Shown here in pieces: positions 58,970-64,000 of a stretch of 64,000 bases of DNA. Every line of letters begins with the position of its first letter. Position 1 is the stretch's first letter. The translations under genes and the position numbers were made by a program. Source of the stretch: Chloroflexota bacterium (lineage in GTDB: Bacteria > Chloroflexota > Anaerolineae > UBA4142); assembly GCA_016219275.1 (NCBI GenBank), contig JACRBM010000038.1:1-64000 (forward strand), given 5' to 3'. A model generated the notes under the pieces. The model made no database searches and was not told the DNA's origin. It worked only from the letters and a program-made list of their open reading frames with translations.

Positions 58970-61824
58970 TGCCCAATCCTCAGCCGAATGCGCTCCTAGC
59001 AAGCAAACTCTACATTCCGCCGCAGCGCCCTAACCTGGTCACGCGGCACAATTTGCTCCAGAAACTGGACGCGGCATTGCGTCCAGAAGTGCGTCTCATC
59101 CTCGTCTGCGCCCCCGCCGGCTTTGGCAAGACGACGCTGTTGAGCCATTGGGTGACTCAAACCCAAAGTCCGAATGTCACTGCGAGCGGAACGAAGCAGT
59201 CTCCGAGCAACTTGGAGATTGCTTCGCGAAAAGCGCTCGCAATGACAGGCAGGGGCGACTTTGACAATACCCGCCCGGTCGCTTGGCTCTCGCTCGACGA
59301 AGGCGATAACGATCTGATTCGTTGCTTGACGTACTTGATCGCGGCTTTGCAACGAGTGAACCCAGGTTTGGGCGAGGTCGCGTTGTCCATGCTGCAAACT
59401 CCGCAACCACCGGCTATCGAGCCGATCCTCACTGCATTGATCAACGATCTTTCCGAGAGCACGAACTCGTTTGTCCTCATCCTCGACGATTATCACGTCA
59501 TCAAATCCCGACCCATCCACGATGCGATCATTTTCCTGATTGATCATTTGCCAACGCCGATGCACTTGGTCATCGCAACCCGCGCCGACCCGCCGATCCC
59601 GCTGGCGCGTCTGCGCGGACGAATGCAGTTGGTCGAACTGCGCGCCGCCGATCTACGATTCGCTGGCGACGAGGTCGCGACTTTTCTCAATCAAGTCATG
59701 GCGCTGAATCTCTCCGGCGACGATGTCGCGGGACTGGAAGCGCGCACTGAGGGCTGGATCGTCGGGCTGCAATTGGCGGCGCTTTCGATGCAAGGCAGAG
59801 ATGACCCGGCTGGTTTCATTGCGGCGTTTTCCGGAAGTCATCATTACGTTCTCGACTATTTGATCGAACAAGTCCTCCACGGTCTGCCCGAATACGTTCA
59901 AACCTTTCTGCTGCACACCTCAATCCTCGACCGCATGTGCGGTTCATTGTGTGATGCGGTGCTCGGTCAAAAGGATGAAGGCGGAAGGATCAAGGATGAA
60001 AAGGATTCACATTCAGAAGTTTCATCCTTGATCCTTCACGCAGAGCGTTCATCCTTTATTCTAGAGTACTTGGAACGCAACAACTTGTTCATTGTGCCCC
60101 TCGACGACGAACGGCGTTGGTATCGCTATCATCATCTCTTTGCCGATCTGTTGCGAAATCAATTGGGCAGACGCGCCGCCGATCAAATTCCGGAATTGCA
60201 TCGGCGTGCTAGTCTGTGGCATGAACGAAACGGATTGACCTCCGAAGCAGTGAACCACGCATTGCTTGCGCGGGACTGGGAACGGGCTGCCGATCTCATC
60301 GAACAACATGCTTTGGCATTGCTGAACCGTGGCGAACTGACGACGCTTTTGGGATGGTTGACGGCGTTACCAGAAATGGAGATGCTTACCCGAACGCGGC
60401 TGTGCCTCTATCATGCCTGGGTCCTCACGCTGACGGGTCGCTTCGATGCGGCGGAAGCGCGCTTGCAACGCGTTGCTAAGACCTTGGACTCTTCCACAGT
60501 CCAGGGTCGGGAAATGCTGGGACACATCGTGGCGTTACGCGCCAATGCGGCGGCTCATCATGGCGATGCGACACGCGCGACCTTGCTTGCGCGCGAAGCG
60601 CTTCAATACTTACCCGACGATGACCTCCAGACGCGTTGTGTCGTTGACTCCATCCTGGGTTCTGCCCTGCTCTTGACCGGCGATGTGAAAGGGGCGTGCC
60701 AGGTACTGGCGGAAGCCGGACGAATCGGACAAGTGTCGGGTAATCTCCTGTTGTCCATCGGCGCGCTCAGTACGTTGGGTGGGCAGCAGATAGTGCTGGG
60801 TCAGCTCCACCAAGCCGCCGAAACTTACGAGGACGTGTTGCGCTTGTCTGCCGGGCGCGATAAACACTCGAAACCATTACCGCCCGCGGCGAGGGCGTAC
60901 ATGGGCTTGAGCGAACTGCACTACGAGTGGAACGACCTTGAATCCGCAACACGTTTCGCGGAAGAATGTTTTGAATTGAGCCGGTACTGGGAATATCCGG
61001 ACGCTCTGGCGCGGATGCCGTTGGCGATGGCACGCATGCGACTTGCGCGGGGCGATGTGGTTGGCGCATACGAAGCGTTTCAGCAAGCGGAGAAAATTGC
61101 AAAGCAGCATCGTACGGACCCCTGGGCAGTTGATCGTTTAGAGCAGTTTCGCGTGCGGCTTTGGTTAGCTCCAGAGGGAGGCAATCTCGCCGCGGCAACA
61201 CGCTGGGCTGAGACACGCGCGAGCGCGCTCGAGGCAAATGCAGAATTACCGTACGTGCGCGAACGGGAACACCTGGCATTGGCGCGAGTACTGATCGCTG
61301 AAGCAAGGTTCGATCAAGCCCTGGGTCTGCTCAATCGGCTGAATGCCTCGGCTAATGCCGGCGGGCGAATCGGAAGAGTGATCGAGACCTTGGTTCTCGA
61401 GGCAGTCACGATGCAACTCAAGGACGCGCGGGACGCGGCAATCTCGGCACTCGGACAGGCGATGACGCTTGCAGAACCGGCGGGGTACGTTCGCACTTTT
61501 GTGGACGCAGGCGAACCGATGCGATTGCTTTTGGAAAGGATGAACGCCTCGCGTGAAGGCAGAGGGATGAAGGAATACATTCGGCAATTACTTGTCGCTT
61601 TTGGCAGAGTGAAGGAAATTCATCCTTCAGTCGAGCCGTTAAGCGCGCGCGAGTTGGAGGTGCTGCGCGCCATCGCGGACGGCATGTCGAATGCAGAAAT
61701 CGCGCAGCGGCTCGTCATTGAGGTGAGCACCGTCAAGCGCCACATCAATCACATCTTTAGCAAGCTCGGCGTAACGACGCGCATCCAAGCCATCGTCAAG
61801 GCGAGAGGGATTGGATTATTGTAG
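58969..61824 (+). CDS. LuxR family ATP-dependent regulator, MalT/LAL type
   Basis: 951 residues, starting in TAATG overlap with the previous gene. P-loop APAGFGKTTLLSHW (Lys54), then VAWLSLDEGDNDLIR, the Walker B region FVLILDDYHVI, and the STAND-ATPase features GRMQLVELRAADLRF and WYRYHHLFADLL. The middle is helical and TPR-like. At the C-terminus (about 885-945) lies a LuxR helix-turn-helix, LSARELEVLRAIADGMSNAEIAQRL...VSTVKRHINHIFSKLGV. It is a large inducer-responsive activator; inducer and targets are unknown. Two palindromic repeats lie in frame in its coding sequence (59175-59247 and 59970-60056) and add loops absent from the usual family alignment, so activity may be affected. Confidence 0.93.
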   Translation: MPNPQPNALLASKLYIPPQRPNLVTRHNLLQKLDAALRPEVRLILVCAPAGFGKTTLLSHWVTQTQSPNVTASGTKQSPSNLEIASRKALAMTGRGDFDNTRPVAWLSLDEGDNDLIRCLTYLIAALQRVNPGLGEVALSMLQTPQPPAIEPILTALINDLSESTNSFVLILDDYHVIKSRPIHDAIIFLIDHLPTPMHLVIATRADPPIPLARLRGRMQLVELRAADLRFAGDEVATFLNQVMALNLSGDDVAGLEARTEGWIVGLQLAALSMQGRDDPAGFIAAFSGSHHYVLDYLIEQVLHGLPEYVQTFLLHTSILDRMCGSLCDAVLGQKDEGGRIKDEKDSHSEVSSLILHAERSSFILEYLERNNLFIVPLDDERRWYRYHHLFADLLRNQLGRRAADQIPELHRRASLWHERNGLTSEAVNHALLARDWERAADLIEQHALALLNRGELTTLLGWLTALPEMEMLTRTRLCLYHAWVLTLTGRFDAAEARLQRVAKTLDSSTVQGREMLGHIVALRANAAAHHGDATRATLLAREALQYLPDDDLQTRCVVDSILGSALLLTGDVKGACQVLAEAGRIGQVSGNLLLSIGALSTLGGQQIVLGQLHQAAETYEDVLRLSAGRDKHSKPLPPAARAYMGLSELHYEWNDLESATRFAEECFELSRYWEYPDALARMPLAMARMRLARGDVVGAYEAFQQAEKIAKQHRTDPWAVDRLEQFRVRLWLAPEGGNLAAATRWAETRASALEANAELPYVREREHLALARVLIAEARFDQALGLLNRLNASANAGGRIGRVIETLVLEAVTMQLKDARDAAISALGQAMTLAEPAGYVRTFVDAGEPMRLLLERMNASREGRGMKEYIRQLLVAFGRVKEIHPSVEPLSARELEVLRAIADGMSNAEIAQRLVIEVSTVKRHINHIFSKLGVTTRIQAIVKARGIGLL
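59175..59247 (+). repeat. Palindromic repeat inserted in frame in the MalT-like regulator
   Basis: A 73-bp palindrome (TGTCACTGCGAGCG...CGCTCGCAATGACA) encoding SPNVTASGTKQSPSNLEIAS. The flanking AGTCCGAA is also shared with the NRPS copy at 42446-42525. It lies between the P-loop region and VAWLSLDEGDND, where family members have only a short link. Confidence 0.93.
59970..60056 (+). repeat. Second, unrelated palindromic repeat in frame in the MalT-like regulator
   Basis: Arms AAAGGATGAA...GAAGGATCAAGGATGAAA and the inverse TTTCATCCTTGATCCTTC...TTCATCCTTT. It encodes a charged loop, KDEGGRIKDEKDSHSEV, and a more hydrophobic return strand between CDAVLG and ILEYLERNNLF. A related degraded copy may lie at about 61537-61577 in the same gene. 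Confidence 0.85.
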
Positions 61825-61871
61825 GATTTAATCAAGATTCGTCACACGAAGCAAGCTCATTCTCGTGAGGG

Positions 61872-61968
61872 TGGGACGCGGACCGACTGTGGTAGAGTGC
61901 GCCACAGCCACGCGGACGAACGCAGATTGAAATTTTATCCACGTTCGTCCGCGGTACTCCGCGTCCCA
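61872..61968. repeat. Nested palindromic intergenic repeat
   Basis: Outer arms TGGGACGCGGA (61872-61882) and TCCGCGTCCCA (61958-61968), inner arms CGCGGACGAACG (61911-61922) and CGTTCGTCCGCG (61942-61953). It occupies most of the 248-bp gap between the regulator and the next small gene. I see no gene in that gap. Confidence 0.85.
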
Positions 61969-62072
61969 TTGATTTTTACCAGATACACCCGGCAATTCAC
62001 CCTGGGGTGGACGACAATGCACCCACCCTCTATGTATATTGTGCTCGCAAGTGATGAACAGGAGGCAACCGG

Positions 62073-62324
62073 GTGACCAAGCATCAAGACTCCGCGCCGC
62101 CGGTAATTTACGAGATCCGGCTGAAGGGACACTTGTCCTCCGATTGGTCGCACTGGTTCGACGACCTGGCAATCACCTACGACGACGAGGGCAATACACT
62201 ACTCACTGGTCCCGTCGTAGACCAGGCTGCTCTGCATGGATTGCTAGACAAGGTGCGCGATCTTGGGTTGTATCTCACAAGCGTACGAATGTGTCGAGAA
62301 GATCCTGGAAAACAAATTGAGTGA
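62073..62324 (+). CDS. Small conserved-looking protein of unknown function
   Basis: 83 residues, GTG start with AGGAGGCAACCGG upstream. The sequence VIYEIRLKGHLSSDWSHWFDDLAITYDDEGNTLL...GPVVDQAALHGLLDKVRDLGLYLTSVR has a compact alpha/beta pattern ending in a regulatory-domain-like helix, and looks like a real small cytosolic protein. I recall similar short proteins being common in Chloroflexota and other environmental genomes but cannot name the family. It precedes the small membrane protein gene on the same strand. Confidence 0.75.
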   Translation: MTKHQDSAPPVIYEIRLKGHLSSDWSHWFDDLAITYDDEGNTLLTGPVVDQAALHGLLDKVRDLGLYLTSVRMCREDPGKQIE

Positions 62325-62380
62325 TGTGGCGATGACAACAAAACTATATTCAGCGCGATAAACGCGCAAGGAGAGAACCA

Positions 62381-62797
62381 ATGAAAAAGAGCATTCGAGT
62401 TTCACTGTTTGTTGCCGGTGGCATCGGCTTGTTCTTCACCGTCTTCCATTGCCTCATGTTTTATCTGTTCAAATGGAGTGCGACCCTGGCATGTCTCGAC
62501 CCTATGAACTGGGCAACCTTCCAGACCTTCAATTTGGTCGCGATTTTGATGGTGGCGACGATCACCTTCTTTTCGTTTCGTCATCCCGATGAATTGGTCA
62601 AGACCGCTCTCGGCAAATCGCTCTTGATTGTCTTTGGGATTTTCTATCTGATCAGGATCGCCGCCGAGTTTATTTTCTACGGCTATCGTGGTACAAGTTC
62701 CCTGGTGATCATCATCCTGTGTCTTGTTCCAGCGATGGTCTATCTTTTCTCGTCTGTATCGCCGATGCAAAGGGAAGAAACCGTCCATCAATTATGA
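62381..62797 (+). CDS. Small four-helix membrane protein of unknown function
   Basis: 138 residues, AAGGAGAGAACC before the ATG. Four hydrophobic segments: VSLFVAGGIGLFFTVFHCLMF, FNLVAILMVATITFFSF, SLLIVFGIFYLIRIAAEFIF and SLVIIILCLVPAMVYLF. There is a conserved-looking His/Cys (FHCL) in the first helix and polar ends. No family recognised. It lies 15 bp upstream of the PEP/pyruvate-binding gene and may be cotranscribed with it. Confidence 0.75.
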   Translation: MKKSIRVSLFVAGGIGLFFTVFHCLMFYLFKWSATLACLDPMNWATFQTFNLVAILMVATITFFSFRHPDELVKTALGKSLLIVFGIFYLIRIAAEFIFYGYRGTSSLVIIILCLVPAMVYLFSSVSPMQREETVHQL

Positions 62798-62812
62798 GAA
62801 AGTTGATTACCC

Positions 62813-64000
62813 ATGGCAAGAAACAGTGTTGGAACGTTTGGTGAATTGACAGCCATCGAGCAATCCACCGCCGGTGGAAAAGGTGGAATGTTGGCGCGGC
62901 TCTTTCAAGCCGGTTACCCCGTCCCCGATGGCTTTGTCATCTTGCCAACTGCTTTCGATGGTGACGACTTACAAACAGATGCCTGGGTGCAAGTGCACGC
63001 GCGCCTCGAACGAATGCGTGCATCCAACAAGGACTGTGCTTTCGCAATCCGTTCGTCCGCATTGAGTGAGGATTCCGCCCAAGCATCCTTCGCCGGGGCG
63101 TTCGAGACGATTCTGGATGTGCAGACCGATGCGGATATTCGGAACGCGATTCAGACCGTGCACTGTTCGCGGTTATCGGAACGCGTCGCCGCGTATAGTC
63201 ACGCACGCGGCATGGAAACCGATCACGCGATGGCTATCGTCGTGCAACGGTTGATCCGCGCCGATTTTTCCGGCGTGCTGTTCACGGCTGACCCGGTGAC
63301 CGGCAATCGGCGACAGATGACCGGAAACTATGTGCATGGCTTAGGCGAGCAACTCGTGTCGGGTCAAGCCAACGCCGAATCTTTTTCGTTGCAACATCCC
63401 AATGGCAAGTATGACGGTCCGTCTGCGCTCAAACAGTTGGCTCGCGAACTTTACAAACTGGGAAGCCGGCTGGAGCGTGAGCTTGGCGCGCCGCAGGACA
63501 TCGAATGGGCAATCGCCGACCGCAAATTGTACTTGCTTCAATCACGCCCGATCACAACCTTGGTCGCGCACGACCCGGCGACCGGCGAATGGAATGACAC
63601 TCTCGCCGGCGATTTCCTGTGGTCGAATGTCAACGTCGGCGAAGGCGTGCCGGATGTGATGACGCCTTTGACCTGGGATGTGCTTGGCGCGTATTGGGAC
63701 GCGTGGGTCCTGATCCCGGGTTATCGTTACCTGGGCAATATCGCGGGGCGCGTGTATACGAACTTGAGTGTGATTGCTTCGATCTATGCCGCGCTGGGAA
63801 AAAAGCGCGAGGAAGTTCTCAAGATCGTCGAGGGCTTGGGATTCCTCCGCCTGCCCGACGATATGGAGATTCCGCTGATTCCATTGCGAAGATCGTTTGT
63901 GTATTCGTTCATTCCAAACATGCTGGCTCTACAGCTCAAGATGCGCAAAGAGCTGAACCATTCGCAGACTTTTCTCGCTGAAAATCCGACCTGGTGCGAA
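62813..64000 (+). CDS. PEP/pyruvate-binding domain protein (PEP-synthase or rifampicin-phosphotransferase-like), 3' truncated by window edge
   Basis: The frame is open from the ATG at 62813 to the end of the window (396 codons, no stop). The N-terminus ARNSVGTFGELTAIEQSTAGGKGGMLARLFQAGYPVPDGFVI and AIRSSALSEDSAQASFAGAFETIL are the ATP-grasp-like nucleotide-binding signatures of the PEP synthase/PPDK family. VVQRLIRADFSGVLFTADPVTGNRRQM, ERELGAPQDIEWAIADRKLYLLQSRPI follow. The linker beginning WSNVNVGEGVPDVMTPLTWDVL resembles the rifampicin phosphotransferase-type arrangement more than true PEP synthase. The swivelling His domain would lie beyond the window, so substrate and function stay open. 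Confidence 0.85.
   Translation, partial: MARNSVGTFGELTAIEQSTAGGKGGMLARLFQAGYPVPDGFVILPTAFDGDDLQTDAWVQVHARLERMRASNKDCAFAIRSSALSEDSAQASFAGAFETILDVQTDADIRNAIQTVHCSRLSERVAAYSHARGMETDHAMAIVVQRLIRADFSGVLFTADPVTGNRRQMTGNYVHGLGEQLVSGQANAESFSLQHPNGKYDGPSALKQLARELYKLGSRLERELGAPQDIEWAIADRKLYLLQSRPITTLVAHDPATGEWNDTLAGDFLWSNVNVGEGVPDVMTPLTWDVLGAYWDAWVLIPGYRYLGNIAGRVYTNLSVIASIYAALGKKREEVLKIVEGLGFLRLPDDMEIPLIPLRRSFVYSFIPNMLALQLKMRKELNHSQTFLAENPTWCE

Noticed and set aside
1-64000. tRNA, rRNA or transposase genes marking a mobile island
   Set aside because: None were recognised on either strand; the only mobile-like features are short non-coding palindromic elements.

Overview
The window is one GC-rich bacterial contig segment holding two nonribosomal peptide synthetase (NRPS) loci and assorted envelope, regulatory and housekeeping genes. 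The organism is most likely a member of the Chloroflexota. This is inference from gene content: DUF5666/DUF5667-type proteins, Thr/Pro-rich secreted proteins, beta-helix proteins, a MalT-like LuxR regulator, near-leaderless promoters and many short palindromic repeats. There is no rRNA gene to confirm it.

Locus A (+ strand, 1-18613) is a linear assembly line that begins upstream of the window. It reads: ...PCP | C-A(Orn-like code)-[PilZ-PilZ inside the A domain]-PCP-C-A(Asn code)-PCP-E | C-A-PCP-TE. An MFS exporter and a type II thioesterase follow. Two tandem secreted beta-helix paralogues sit between the NRPS genes.

Region 18781-31176 holds exported and envelope genes: a secreted subtilase, an anchored protein, an FtsX/MacB-type permease overlapping an ECF sigma factor, a Thr-repeat protein, a lipoprotein, a four-repeat DUF5666 protein, a DUF5667/Pro-rich membrane protein and an SGNH-like membrane protein. 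A HupE/UreJ protein follows at 31553-32155.

Locus B (33134-51849, - strand, read right to left) starts with a pyrrole-2-carboxylate starter cassette: ornithine cyclodeaminase, prolyl-PCP dehydrogenase, prolyl-AMP ligase, a ferric-reductase-like membrane protein and a free PCP. Next comes an elongation synthetase C-A(Asn code)-[PP-loop ATPase inside the A domain]-PCP-E. Then one A domain is split over two genes with a separate SAM methyltransferase gene between the halves (C-A(N) / MT / A(C)-PCP-E). The line ends in C-PCP-TE with a Cys nucleophile in the TE. A Sfp-type phosphopantetheinyl transferase (32397-33125) sits at the 3' end of the locus, convergent with it. The inferred product is a pyrrole-capped short peptide containing D-Asn or a modified Asn and a possibly methylated D-residue.

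The right end (52126-64000) holds a polytopic membrane protein, a class III aminotransferase, an operon of SNF2-type helicase, zinc-ribbon partner and MalT-like regulator, two small genes and a truncated PEP/pyruvate-binding protein.

The main novelty is that three adenylation domains are interrupted or split at the same A8-A9 hinge by three unrelated modules: tandem PilZ (possible c-di-GMP control), a Cys-rich PP-loop ATPase (possible thioamide, amidine or amide chemistry), and a free GAMT-like methyltransferase. The second novelty is a set of palindromic repeats and 7-bp tandem repeats that lie in frame inside NRPS and regulator genes.
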